Assembly (NCBI GenBank): GCA_036381335.1
Contig: DASVCZ010000010.1
Span: forward strand, 1 to 45,174
Origin: DASVCZ01 sp036381335
Lineage (GTDB): Bacteria > Patescibacteriota > Microgenomatia > UBA1400 > PJMF01
Length of the DNA: 45,174 nucleotides
Reading direction: 5' to 3'
The notes under the pieces are model-generated. The model searched no databases and was not told the origin of the DNA. It saw only the letters and a list, made by a program, of their open reading frames with translations. The translations under genes and the position numbers were made by a program. Below are positions 15,133-23,464 of the stretch, one piece after another (positions within the stretch are counted from its first letter, which is position 1; the number at the start of each line of letters is the position of its first letter).

Positions 15133-15594
15133 ATGCCTAAAAACCCAGAATTTCAACCCGGTCCTAGCCTCCTTCAAAAAGCTATTGCCATTAAAGAACA
15201 GATCGATGCTATCTTTGATCAAGAGAGCGGGGACCTTCATATGATGCTCTTTTCACCCTGGGGCAATGAGCAGCTCTCAGCTAACCTGGCTCTGAAAGCC
15301 GAAAAGATCGAAGCTGAAGGCGAACAACTGAAGAAATCTTCTCAAGAGCTCTGGGATGTGTACGAACAGCGGTATGGGACGTTAAACGACATGATGATCC
15401 AGGGGGAGATTACGCTGGAACTAGTGCTGGATAGTCCAGATAAGGCTGAAATCGAAGAATTTGTACAAACGTTAAGCACAGAACTGGGAATAACGCCCGA
15501 GTTAGTTCATGCTGAGGAATCAACTGAACACTTACTTGTCATTGGCATGAATTTGCCTTCGCATAATCATGTATACAAGATTGTGATTAGGTAA
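15133..15594 (+). CDS. Hypothetical protein
   Basis: A soluble, acidic protein of 153 residues, start ATG at 15133 with AAAGGAATAAA just upstream. Residues 1-85 are likely helical (LLQKAIAIKEQIDAIFDQ and LKAEKIEAEGEQLKKSSQELWDVYEQR, coiled-coil-like). The C-terminal part looks alpha/beta (ITLELVLDSPDKAEIEEFVQTLSTELGITPELVHAEESTEHLLVIGMNL). I do not recognise a family and see no signal peptide. It stands alone between cassette C and a converging surface-protein gene. Confidence 0.65.
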   Translation: MPKNPEFQPGPSLLQKAIAIKEQIDAIFDQESGDLHMMLFSPWGNEQLSANLALKAEKIEAEGEQLKKSSQELWDVYEQRYGTLNDMMIQGEITLELVLDSPDKAEIEEFVQTLSTELGITPELVHAEESTEHLLVIGMNLPSHNHVYKIVIR

Positions 15595-15610
15595 GTGGTC
15601 TCTAGGGGAA

Positions 15611-15916
15611 TTAAGCAATCTTCTTGCTTAACGCAAAAGCACCCACACCGACAGTGACAACACTCGCCACCGCCACGGCAGTAATAGGATCTAACCCAGC
15701 ATTGGGTAGGTCAGCCACTTCGATCTTGCAGCGTTCTTCTTCAACTTCGCGTTGAGTTTGTTGGCCATAGGCACCTGATTCGGTGATAACTCGGGTCACG
15801 GTCACTTTTTCACATTCCTCTTCAGGTTCTGTGCCATCAGCTAAGACAGGAGTCACCATGCCAGATAACAGGCTCAGTGCTAATACTGTGGAAAGCAATA
15901 ATTTAACTAAGGTCAT
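15611..15916 (-). CDS. Small surface protein with LPNAG sorting-like tail
   Basis: A protein of 101 residues with a signal peptide (MTLVKLLLSTVLALSLLSGMVTPVLA), a short charged exterior part with two cysteines (EEECEKVTVT and EEERCKIEV), and a C-terminal LPNAG, hydrophobic segment (TAVAVASVVTVGVGAFAL) and SKKIA. This resembles a sortase signal (LPxTG with A for T), but no sortase gene lies in the window, so the tail may just be a membrane anchor. Its promoter is at 15963-15991. Confidence 0.7.
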   Translation of the reverse strand: MTLVKLLLSTVLALSLLSGMVTPVLADGTEPEEECEKVTVTRVITESGAYGQQTQREVEEERCKIEVADLPNAGLDPITAVAVASVVTVGVGAFALSKKIA

Positions 15917-15962
15917 AGATATTTAATAGTAGGACAAAACTACTCTTTTTATAACGAACTGT

Positions 15963-15991
15963 ATCATACAGCATGCTATATCCTCTGTCAA
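15963..15991 (-). promoter_or_regulatory. Promoter of the LPNAG protein gene
   Basis: -35 TTGACA (15991-15986), 17-nt spacer, -10 TATGAT (15968-15963), reading leftward. The leader to the ATG at 15916 is about 40 nt. Confidence 0.75.
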
Positions 15992-16016
15992 CAATTATAA
16001 GGACGTGGAAAAAAGC

Positions 16017-17234
16017 TTAATAATTCACATGCAGATAGTAGGTGGAGATACCACTATCCTCGGTGTGCTCGACGCGGACGTAGCGGAGGAGGCCGCCGCC
16101 ACAAGGAATAGAACCACGGTAAAGCTTGCCCTTGCGGACCGCTTTGACCGCATAGTTACCCGCCGACTTACTGACCATATCAATGCCAGTGTGGGGGGCG
16201 CCGCCGTAGGCGCGCCTGACCCGCGCATAGTACGTCATGCCGTAGCCCTGAGTGATGCGAGCGGGATCATTGACCGGCCACTGCCAGCCGCCACCAAAGC
16301 CAAACGCTCCATCCGGACTATTGCTCCAAGTGGCATCAATTGATTGTAAATAACTAGCCGGATCTCGATGGACGCCATCTTTAGCCACCTCAAAGTGCAA
16401 GTGGGTGCCGGTAGAACAGGCTGAAGCGCCGGCAATAATCGTCGCAATCCGGTCGCCCTCGTTGACATCGCTAACTTCAGACTCATTACCTCGCCCGGCG
16501 ATAATCGACTGAATAGCTTCCAGCTCCGCCAGGGTTTTAGCTAGCTCCGACTGGTATTTAGCCTCATTATTGCGGGTTTCTGTGAGCAAATACTGCTGCT
16601 CTGCTCGTTGTCTGGTTAAGGTTGTCTGTTGCTGAACCAACTGAGCCTGTTTCGACTCCAACTCAGTTTGCGTTTCTTCCTTGAGCGTTTTCTGCTCGTC
16701 ATAGGTAATTCGCTGCGTTTCTGCCCGTTGCATGGCTTCGGCCGTCTGCTGTTGGGTCAATTGCAGGTATTTGTACTCCGACAAGACCGAATTCAGGCTG
16801 CCTTTAGTCAACAGGACCAGTAAAGGATTGACATAGCTGCGCTTATAGTGCTCGGTCACCCGCTTCACCAACACCCCAGTCAAGCTATCCAACGACAGGT
16901 TAAGCCCATCAATCCGTTCCGATAGGGCCGTGATCTGCTTCTCTAGCTGGCTAATCTCGGTTTCCGTTTGGTCAATCTGTAACTCCTGGACACTAATCTG
17001 GCCGTTTAAGATACTAATCGTATTATTGAGGGTAATCTGAGCGTTCCGAGCCTCTTGAATCTTGCCCTCCCAACACTGTTGTTTCTCTCTGTTACAGTTC
17101 AAATAATCATCCTCAGACATCGAACCCTTATCACAGGAGATTGCGTTACAGTCTTGTGCTGAAACGCTTGAGGTCAAAAGTAAAAAACTGCCAACGAGAA
17201 GACAAATAGTGAACGAGTATAAATATTTTTTCAT
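16017..17234 (-). CDS. Murein hydrolase activator/M23 peptidase with permuted domain
   Basis: A secreted protein of 405 residues: signal peptide 1-26, long coiled coil about 45-245 (EnvC-like), then M23-type sequence. The order is unusual: the normally C-terminal half (GDRIATIIAGASACSTGTHLHFEVAKDGVHRDPASYL, with H-L-H) comes first, followed by the normally N-terminal half (WPVNDPARITQGYG, HTGID, then YYLHVNY at the very end). Together they supply the zinc ligands of one M23 domain in circularly permuted order. It lies just behind ftsX and ftsE, and FtsEX is known to control EnvC-type proteins, so a role in septal peptidoglycan cleavage is likely. Confidence 0.82.
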   Translation of the reverse strand: MKKYLYSFTICLLVGSFLLLTSSVSAQDCNAISCDKGSMSEDDYLNCNREKQQCWEGKIQEARNAQITLNNTISILNGQISVQELQIDQTETEISQLEKQITALSERIDGLNLSLDSLTGVLVKRVTEHYKRSYVNPLLVLLTKGSLNSVLSEYKYLQLTQQQTAEAMQRAETQRITYDEQKTLKEETQTELESKQAQLVQQQTTLTRQRAEQQYLLTETRNNEAKYQSELAKTLAELEAIQSIIAGRGNESEVSDVNEGDRIATIIAGASACSTGTHLHFEVAKDGVHRDPASYLQSIDATWSNSPDGAFGFGGGWQWPVNDPARITQGYGMTYYARVRRAYGGAPHTGIDMVSKSAGNYAVKAVRKGKLYRGSIPCGGGLLRYVRVEHTEDSGISTYYLHVNY

Positions 17235-17256
17235 TTAGCGAGGATAAGGTGGTAGA

Positions 17257-18126
17257 TTACCTCTTAATCATCCGCCCGACGGCGACGCTACCGGCAATAG
17301 CCCCTAACATCATACCAACCAGAGTACCGATGCTCAACTGCATGACAAAGAAGACCGGGGGCACGGGCAGGACGTTAATTGGACCTAGGAAGTTGCGTAA
17401 CCAAGGCATAAGGTAAATGAAGCCAATCAGCATACAACTCCAGCCCATAACCGAACCCAATAAGCCATAGAGAATGCCTTCAAATAAGAATGGGCTCTTG
17501 ATGAACCACCGAGTCGCCCCAATCACGTGCATAATCTGGATGGCGTAGCGCTTGGAGACGACCTTCATGCCAATGACGATAATCATGATCAGGAGCGAGG
17601 TAATGGCTAAAATTGTCATGCTCGCCAAGCCTAAGAGGCGAATAGAACGGGTCCAGGTGGAGAGAGAGTCAATAATATCTTGCTGCAAGACGACTTCTTC
17701 GACACTGGTTTCAGTCTCGAGGTTTGATTTAATCTTAGCCAAGTCTTCCACCGACGTCCCCGAGACTTCAATACTGGCTGGCAAAATTTGGGCCGTCACT
17801 AATTCCAGCAGTAACGGGTCATCGGCATTTTCTTGTTGATAAATCTCGAGCGCTTGTTCTTTACTGACTACTTTGACATCGGTCACGTATGATTTGCTGC
17901 GAATAGTCTGCTCCACTTGGGTAATCGTCTGACCAGGCGTATCAATCTCAAAAAAAGCAATCACTTGAGGACGAGTTTCAAAGTACTGAAGCACTTTTTC
18001 ACTTCCCAGAAGGAACATTGAGAAAGTGTAGCCCACAAAAAAAGTCAAACTCAACATTAAAATAGCCGCCAGAGACTGATAGGGAGAACGGCGCATTTGG
18101 ACGAGGGCAGTTGTAAATGAGTTCAT
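17257..18126 (-). CDS. ftsX: Cell-division ABC transporter permease FtsX
   Basis: Membrane protein of 289 residues with the FtsX layout: one N-terminal helix (LAAILMLSLTFFVGYTFSMFL), an exterior domain of about 110 residues (VIAFFEIDTPGQT through LPASIEVSGTSVEDL), then three helices. The cytoplasmic motif KRYAIQIMHVIGATRWFIKSPFLFEG is the FtsX/MacB signature. Its start overlaps the end of ftsE by 4 nt. With FtsE it should relay ATP hydrolysis across the membrane to the coiled-coil hydrolase encoded next. Confidence 0.93.
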   Translation of the reverse strand: MNSFTTALVQMRRSPYQSLAAILMLSLTFFVGYTFSMFLLGSEKVLQYFETRPQVIAFFEIDTPGQTITQVEQTIRSKSYVTDVKVVSKEQALEIYQQENADDPLLLELVTAQILPASIEVSGTSVEDLAKIKSNLETETSVEEVVLQQDIIDSLSTWTRSIRLLGLASMTILAITSLLIMIIVIGMKVVSKRYAIQIMHVIGATRWFIKSPFLFEGILYGLLGSVMGWSCMLIGFIYLMPWLRNFLGPINVLPVPPVFFVMQLSIGTLVGMMLGAIAGSVAVGRMIKR

Positions 18127-19115
18127 AGGTGTTCCACTTCTACAATTACTTCTTCTGGGTCTTCAGATTTTTCATCAGGCTTTTTAGCTGATTCTTGGTC
18201 CGTATCTTTATCAGGGGTCACGGTTTTAAGGCTGCGTTTAAAGAGTTTGCCAAAGTTGGGTAATTTGAACTGGAGTCGAGGGCGGCTTTTTTTCTCGGGA
18301 GCGGAGGGGGTGGTTTCAGATTCATCATCAGACTCTTCTTTTTTATTCTTGGTTTCAGGTGGTTCGTTGGTCGGCTCGTCTGTCGGTTTGGCTGCTTTGG
18401 ACGTCTCTGCTTCTGCTTTTGCTTTGGACTTTTTACCACCACTTTTCTGACCAGAATCTTCTACCAGCTTACCTCGATCGAGGATCATGTTTCGCTCACC
18501 TTTGAGCATCTCTTTGACCATCACGTCGTGGGTAGTTACCAGTAAGGTGGTGCCGAGTTCGTTAATTTTTTGGAGGAGTTGGACAATTGATTTAGAAGTT
18601 TCTTCATCCAGATTTCCCGTCGGTTCGTCCGCGAAAATAACTTTGGGGGCGGTAGACAGGGCGCGAGCTATACTGACGCGTTGGGCTTCACCACCTGAGA
18701 GTTGCTGGGGGAAGAGGAACGCCTTTTCCGAAAGCCCGGTCAGTTCCAGTAAGTCTGCCACTCGTTGTTCGATTTCTTGTTCATCGGTGTGAATGATCGA
18801 TAGGGCGAGGGCGATATTTTCCCAGACAGTCAGCTCAGGTAAGAGCCGATAATCTTGAAAAACGACGCCGATTTTGCGTCTAATTTGATAGGCTTGGGCA
18901 GACTTGACCGCGCTCAAAGGAGTATCATCAATTGTAATTTCACCTGCCGTAGGCAGGTACTCTTTGGTCATTAACTTCATGAGGGTGGTTTTGCCAGAGC
19001 CCGAGCGGCCAGTGACCAGGACTAACTCCCCGGGTTGGATATCAAAAGAGACGTCTTCCAGGGCTGGTTGAGTGTCAGGGCCAAAATGCTTCGAGACAGA
19101 GTTAAAGATAATCAT
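18123..19115 (-). CDS. ftsE: Cell-division ATP-binding protein FtsE with long charged tail
   Basis: ABC ATPase of 330 residues. The first 220 are FtsE: Walker A GRSGSGKTT, FQDYRLLPELTVWENI, signature LSGGEAQR, Walker B VIFADEPTGNLD, switch TTHD. FtsE is usually about 220-230 residues. Here a tail of about 110 residues follows, rich in Lys, Glu, Ser and Pro (KSGGKKSKAKAEAETSKAAKP onward), containing a basic-hydrophobic patch LQFKLPNFGKLFKRSLK before an acidic end. The tail is probably disordered and could contact the membrane or another division protein; that is inference. Confidence 0.92.
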   Translation of the reverse strand: MIIFNSVSKHFGPDTQPALEDVSFDIQPGELVLVTGRSGSGKTTLMKLMTKEYLPTAGEITIDDTPLSAVKSAQAYQIRRKIGVVFQDYRLLPELTVWENIALALSIIHTDEQEIEQRVADLLELTGLSEKAFLFPQQLSGGEAQRVSIARALSTAPKVIFADEPTGNLDEETSKSIVQLLQKINELGTTLLVTTHDVMVKEMLKGERNMILDRGKLVEDSGQKSGGKKSKAKAEAETSKAAKPTDEPTNEPPETKNKKEESDDESETTPSAPEKKSRPRLQFKLPNFGKLFKRSLKTVTPDKDTDQESAKKPDEKSEDPEEVIVEVEHL

Positions 19116-19197
19116 AATCCAGAACTAATTAAAGCATCATTTGCCTAATCACTTCAAGTGGAAAGTAACAGAAAATTGTGTAATTTTTGCTCGCCTT

Positions 19198-19231
19198 TTG
19201 CCACCTTCTTGCCACCATTGTTGCTTATACT
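19198..19231 (+). promoter_or_regulatory. Shared direct-repeat promoter, copy 3 (KilA-N gene)
   Basis: TTGCCACC at 19198-19205 and 19209-19216; the -10 TATACT (19226-19231) starts 17 nt after the start of the second repeat. The predicted start is near 19238, about 20 nt before the ATG. Confidence 0.85.
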
Positions 19232-19258
19232 CGATGAAAGTAGAACAGAAAGGTATAT

Positions 19259-20101
19259 ATGACCCCTATAAGCACTTTGTCTATAAAGGTAAACAATAGT
19301 ACTATCAACGTTACAAAAGTTAGTGGTGAAGATTACATTTGTCTCACTGATATGGCAAAAAGTGTGGGATCAGAACGAGCTCTTCATAGCTGGTTGCGTA
19401 CTAAAAATACAATAGAATTTCTTGGTTTCTGGGAACAAATGTTTAATTCTGATTTTAATCTACACAAATTCGTGTACTTTAAAAACCAAGCAGGGTCAAA
19501 CAGCTTTAATCCCTCGATTACAGAATGGATAAAAACCACAAATGCTAAAGGTATTATTACAAAACGAGGCCGTTATGGAGGTACTTACGCCCATAAAGAT
19601 ATTGCTTTTGAATTTGGTACTTGGCTAAGTCCAGAATTTAAACTACTTGTTATTGCTGAATTCCAGAAATTAAAAGCTCAGGAACAACATCAGATTAAGT
19701 GGGATTCACGTCGATATCTTTCCCGAGTAAACTATCGACTTCATACAGATTCTATTAAAAATGATTTACTCCCAGCGCTTAACCTGGAAAAATCCAAACA
19801 GCCATATGTGTATATAGACGAAGCTGACATGTTAAATATGATTGTCTTTGGTCAGACTGCTGCAGAATGGAGAAAGGCAAATCTAGAGTTAACAAAAAAT
19901 AATCGAAATCAACGAGATTACGCCTCAATAGAGCAGTTAGTGTTATTGGCAAATCTTGAAAACTTAAATGCGCATTTTATCTCTGAGGGCAAAACACAAC
20001 AGGAAAGAATTAAATTACTGATTAAATCAGTAAAAAGGCAATATCAAACTTTAATCAAACAAGAGGAAAAGCAGGGAAAGTTAGAATATAGCACGGAGTA
20101 G
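19259..20101 (+). CDS. KilA-N domain protein
   Basis: A protein of 280 residues. A KilA-N DNA-binding domain covers about residues 10-135: YICLTDMAKSVGSERALHSWLRTKNTIEFLGFWEQMFN, then ITKRGRYGGTYAHKDIAFEFGTWLSPEFKLLVIAEFQKLK, the typical G-R-x-G-G-T-Y-A-H-x-D-I-A string. The rest is basic and helical (SRVNYRLHTDSIKNDLLP through KQYQTLIKQEEKQ). KilA-N proteins are common in phages and mobile DNA. AGAAAGG precedes the ATG as ribosome site. The gene looks more AT-rich than its neighbours, suggesting transfer, yet it carries the recA-type promoter, which suggests damage-induced expression. Confidence 0.88.
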   Translation: MTPISTLSIKVNNSTINVTKVSGEDYICLTDMAKSVGSERALHSWLRTKNTIEFLGFWEQMFNSDFNLHKFVYFKNQAGSNSFNPSITEWIKTTNAKGIITKRGRYGGTYAHKDIAFEFGTWLSPEFKLLVIAEFQKLKAQEQHQIKWDSRRYLSRVNYRLHTDSIKNDLLPALNLEKSKQPYVYIDEADMLNMIVFGQTAAEWRKANLELTKNNRNQRDYASIEQLVLLANLENLNAHFISEGKTQQERIKLLIKSVKRQYQTLIKQEEKQGKLEYSTE

Positions 20102-20110
20102 CCTCTAATA

Positions 20111-20689
20111 TTACTCCTCGACAGGTTTTTCACCAGTAGGATTGACGATTTCGACACGGCCCACGTCCATCAGCCAGCCTGCAGTTTGGGCTTTGAAGGT
20201 TTCACCCCAGACTTTGACTTCCATGCCATCAAATTTATCGAGGTCAGTTACAGATGAAGTGAGATAGACGGTTTGGCTGTCACCACCTGGGCGGAGCAGT
20301 TTGTGGGAGCCTTCACCATCAATGCCCCCTATTTCAAGATAACCTTGAGCGCTATCTTTAAAGGTTTCTTTATCGGGTACTCCAAAGACGTCACCAGCCT
20401 TGACGGCACCTTCAGCCACTTGCTGAATAGGAGCATTACTGCCGGGTAGTGCCAAAGAGCTGGCATTGCCTTGTAACCGGAAAGCGCCATAGCCCGTGCC
20501 AATCCCGGCCACAATAGCAATTGCGCTTAAAATCAGAGTCAGTTTAAGAGTTGAACTTTTCATAGGTTTTGCTGACGGTGTGGTGTCAAACGAATGTAAG
20601 ACGTGGCTTTGAGCCGTCGAAATAGAGTTTTCATTTTCGGGCAGAGCTGGTGAATTGTCAACGGTGGGTTGCGTATCATTCATTTGCAT
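20111..20689 (-). CDS. Single-pass membrane protein, unknown
   Basis: A protein of 192 residues from the ATG at 20689. The frame extends to 20749, but a promoter (TTGATC, 17-nt spacer, TACTAT) ends 7 nt before 20689, making a leaderless start there likely. About 42 polar cytoplasmic residues precede one helix (LKLTLILSAIAIVAGIGTGYGAF). The outer part contains GDVFGVPDKETFKDSAQGYLEIGGIDGEGSHKLLRPGGDSQTVYLTSSVTDLDKFDGMEVKVWGETFKAQTAGWLMDVGRVEI, which looks like a small beta-barrel of OB type. I do not recognise a named family. It lies immediately downstream of prfB. Confidence 0.7.
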   Translation of the reverse strand: MQMNDTQPTVDNSPALPENENSISTAQSHVLHSFDTTPSAKPMKSSTLKLTLILSAIAIVAGIGTGYGAFRLQGNASSLALPGSNAPIQQVAEGAVKAGDVFGVPDKETFKDSAQGYLEIGGIDGEGSHKLLRPGGDSQTVYLTSSVTDLDKFDGMEVKVWGETFKAQTAGWLMDVGRVEIVNPTGEKPVEE

Positions 20690-20695
20690 AGTCTT

Positions 20696-20724
20696 TATAG
20701 TACCTTGATTGAGAAGTAGGATCA
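20696..20724 (-). promoter_or_regulatory. Promoter giving a probable leaderless message
   Basis: -35 TTGATC and -10 TACTAT on the minus strand with a 17-nt spacer; 6-7 nt separate the -10 from the ATG at 20689. This decides the start chosen for the membrane protein gene. Confidence 0.6.
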
Positions 20725-20762
20725 ATCTGCAGTTCTGTTGGTAGTCCAACCTGCTGAAATGA

Positions 20763-21863
20763 TTACTTTCCTAATTTAATTTCTTCCAAAATAAACTGGT
20801 CTAAGTCCCCATCCAAGACGCCATCAGTATCGCTGGTTTCGACACCGGTGCGAGTATCTTTAACTAGATGATAAGGATGGAGGACGTAATTGCGAATTTG
20901 GTTACCCCAGGAAGCATGGTGGTGTTCACCTTTGACGGCCGCAATTTCTTGAGCCCGTTTTTCTTCTTCGATCAGAGCCAGCTTGGCTTTTAAGATTTTG
21001 AGCGCTCGGTCTTTATTGGCCACTTGGGTGCGTTCTTCGCGACACTTGACTACGATGCCAGTCGGCAAGTGAGTTAACTCAACCGCGGTGTTGACCTTAT
21101 TGACGTTTTGACCGCCGGCACCCCCCGCCCGGGAAAATTGCCACTCCAACTCGTGATCCTTAATCTCGATGTCGGTGTCGGCTTCGTCGATCAGCGGCAG
21201 CACCTCCACTAGCGCGAACGACGTCTGACGTAAGTTATCGGCGTTGAAGGGACTTTGCCGGACCAAGCGGTGGGTGCCGGCCTCACCTTTGAGATAGCCA
21301 TAGGCATAGGGCGCTTCAATTTCGTAACTGGCTTCTTTAATACCGGCTTCTTCTCCCCGCGATTCGCTGACCAACCGATACTTCCAGTCTTGTCGCTCAA
21401 AGTAGCGACTATACATGCGGGACAACATTTCTGACCAATCCATGGCTTCGGTGCCCCCTTGACCGGAGTGGATCGAGAGGAGGGCGCCTTTACTATCGTA
21501 CTTGCCACTCAAAAATTGATTCAGTTCGAGTTTATCTAAGGCTCGTTCAAACTTTTTAATCAGGGGGGCCGTTTCTTTTTCCAGCTCGTTTTCTTGTTCA
21601 CTCTCTTCAGTCGCTAATTCGAGGAAGGCCTCCAAGTCGGCTTTGAGCGTTTCAATTTCTTCGATCTGATCCACTTTCCCCTTCAGAATCGACAACTGTT
21701 GCATGATGGTCTGGGCATCCGCTCGCTGCCAAAAATCAGCCGAGAACGTTTGTTGCTCGATATCGTCAGCTTCTGCTTTCAAAATATGCTTATTGGTTGA
21801 GCTGAGGAGGTTGGTGGCGCGGTCTATCAGTCCCGTAATCAGCTCGTGAGTGGCTTGTTGCAT
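20763..21863 (-). CDS. prfB: Peptide chain release factor 2
   Basis: Release factor of 366 residues. The catalytic GGQ lies in SRAGGAGGQNVNKVNTAVELTHLPTGIVVKC. The codon-recognition tripeptide SPF is in HRLVRQSPFNADNLRQTSFA, which marks RF2 (UAA and UGA) rather than RF1. The N-terminal half is the coiled coil of domain 1, and the C-terminus has ETSDTDGVLDGDLDQFI. The gene is one continuous frame from the ATG at 21863, so the programmed frameshift known from many prfB genes is absent. Its presence indicates UGA is a stop codon in this organism. Confidence 0.96.
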   Translation of the reverse strand: MQQATHELITGLIDRATNLLSSTNKHILKAEADDIEQQTFSADFWQRADAQTIMQQLSILKGKVDQIEEIETLKADLEAFLELATEESEQENELEKETAPLIKKFERALDKLELNQFLSGKYDSKGALLSIHSGQGGTEAMDWSEMLSRMYSRYFERQDWKYRLVSESRGEEAGIKEASYEIEAPYAYGYLKGEAGTHRLVRQSPFNADNLRQTSFALVEVLPLIDEADTDIEIKDHELEWQFSRAGGAGGQNVNKVNTAVELTHLPTGIVVKCREERTQVANKDRALKILKAKLALIEEEKRAQEIAAVKGEHHHASWGNQIRNYVLHPYHLVKDTRTGVETSDTDGVLDGDLDQFILEEIKLGK

Positions 21864-21870
21864 GAGGCTA

Positions 21871-23457
21871 TTATATATCCTTTTCTAAGATGAAACTTTC
21901 TGTGCCTTCCTCTGTGATGATAGTGTACGGTGTGGGTGGGAGGCCAGGTTGTTTGAGAATCTGCAGGGGAAAATCAGTAGCGGGTTGGTTGGTGGTGTCA
22001 ATTACAATGGTAATTCCCGTAGAGGAGTTGGTTGGCACGGTAACTAAGAACCCAATTTGTCTAAATTCATGACCGTGACTATTGGTGATAACTTCTTCGT
22101 CCCAAGTTTCCAAACGTTGGCCATTGACTTCGATAGACTCAATTGACCAGAGTGGGTTGATAATCAATCGCTGATAATTAATGTACGGCAAGTCAGTGGC
22201 ATTTATTTTTACGTGCATGTCAACTTTAAAAGGTGCTATGTTAAGCTCCACACTGCGTTGTATATCTTTATTAGCTTTATTGATGCCGACGTTGGACTCT
22301 ACTAAGTACATCATTCCTGGTGACGAGGTCAAGCTGCCGGCCACAGCATACTTTTCATAGATTTGTTGGACGTCAGTTTGAGTACTATAAAGCTGAATAG
22401 TTTTATCTATAAATGAATCGCGGAGGATCATCGCCAGTTGCAGTTGCTGCTCTTGATTTAGCTGCGTTAATTTAAACTTAAGGACATTAAAAAAATGCTC
22501 CAGAAAATTAGTTTTTTGTTGGCTGCCAGGGAAAAATTGGTCGCGGTCGGCGCGCGCCAGCGCGGTAAAGTTAGCACTGGTGACAGTCATCCCGTAGTCA
22601 GGTAAATAGATATCACCGGTGACTGTTAAAAGTTTTTCTACCAAATCGGAATTGATGGCTATTACTCCATCAATCGACTGCTCATTACCCAAGGCAAAGT
22701 AATTTAGTATCGTTTGGGCGGCGCTGGGAAAATCCACTTGCCAGTTAGCATCAGGGAGGCGCATGCCTTTGCCACTACTTAAGTACTCACGCACACCAGC
22801 GGGAGGTTCCACATACCCAGTAAATTGACCATCGGGTTCATAAATATCTTCAATTAATAAGTGAGAAATATTTCCATTAGCAAATTGGACTTTGGCATAG
22901 GAACCCATAAAGCCGCCAGTAGCCCGCAGTTCTTCAGTGTTTTGAAATAAGACAATGACCGTCGGATCCTCCTCAGTTAGCCAATTGCCAACTACCAGCC
23001 AATCATCGACAAATTGGTCAGCCGCAGTGAGCTGATGGCACTCAATTATCACCTTGGCAATCAAACTTCTTTGACAGTCTGTTTCCATCTGGGTCAATCG
23101 ATCTGAAACCTGAGTCAGTTGGGTGACTAATGGTTTTAAGGGGAGGGTAGTTAAGGGATCAACATTCTCCGCTGAAAAGCTGTCTAAAGTGGTTACTATC
23201 TGTTCGCTTTCGCTAATCAAAGTCAGCGCTTGGCGCCAAATCTCGATGTCGGGAAGTAACCGCAGTGTCATTAAAGATAAGGGGCGGACTACCATTAGAG
23301 CTTGGTCGGCTTTATCAGAGGCCTCAGCCAACTGGAAAGACTTAGCCTGATTTAGTGACTGGTGTGTCCAGATACCAGCTAGGGTGGCTGAAAATAATAA
23401 AAGTAGACCGCTCCCAACCAAGATTGCCAGCAGCACTTTCTGAGATTTCATTGGCAT
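21871..23457 (-). CDS. DUF4012 membrane-anchored protein
   Basis: A protein of 528 residues with one N-terminal helix (VLLAILVGSGLLLLFSATLAGIW) and a large outer region. The segment VIVLFQNTEELRATGGFMGSYAKVQF followed by PDGQFTGYVEPPAGVREYL and LPDANWQVDFPSAAQTILNYF is the DUF4012 core, frequent in CPR and Actinobacteria and often near polysaccharide genes. The biochemical function is unknown. It begins 7 nt after the GT-C-like gene and ends 7 nt before prfB, so these genes appear to be one transcript. MKSQ two codons later is a possible alternative start. Confidence 0.85.
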   Translation of the reverse strand: MPMKSQKVLLAILVGSGLLLLFSATLAGIWTHQSLNQAKSFQLAEASDKADQALMVVRPLSLMTLRLLPDIEIWRQALTLISESEQIVTTLDSFSAENVDPLTTLPLKPLVTQLTQVSDRLTQMETDCQRSLIAKVIIECHQLTAADQFVDDWLVVGNWLTEEDPTVIVLFQNTEELRATGGFMGSYAKVQFANGNISHLLIEDIYEPDGQFTGYVEPPAGVREYLSSGKGMRLPDANWQVDFPSAAQTILNYFALGNEQSIDGVIAINSDLVEKLLTVTGDIYLPDYGMTVTSANFTALARADRDQFFPGSQQKTNFLEHFFNVLKFKLTQLNQEQQLQLAMILRDSFIDKTIQLYSTQTDVQQIYEKYAVAGSLTSSPGMMYLVESNVGINKANKDIQRSVELNIAPFKVDMHVKINATDLPYINYQRLIINPLWSIESIEVNGQRLETWDEEVITNSHGHEFRQIGFLVTVPTNSSTGITIVIDTTNQPATDFPLQILKQPGLPPTPYTIITEEGTESFILEKDI

Positions 23458-23464
23458 GCTTCTA

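Noticed and set aside
20763..21863. Programmed frameshift in prfB
   Set aside because: The gene is one uninterrupted frame from ATG through GGQ; no in-frame TGA near codon 25.
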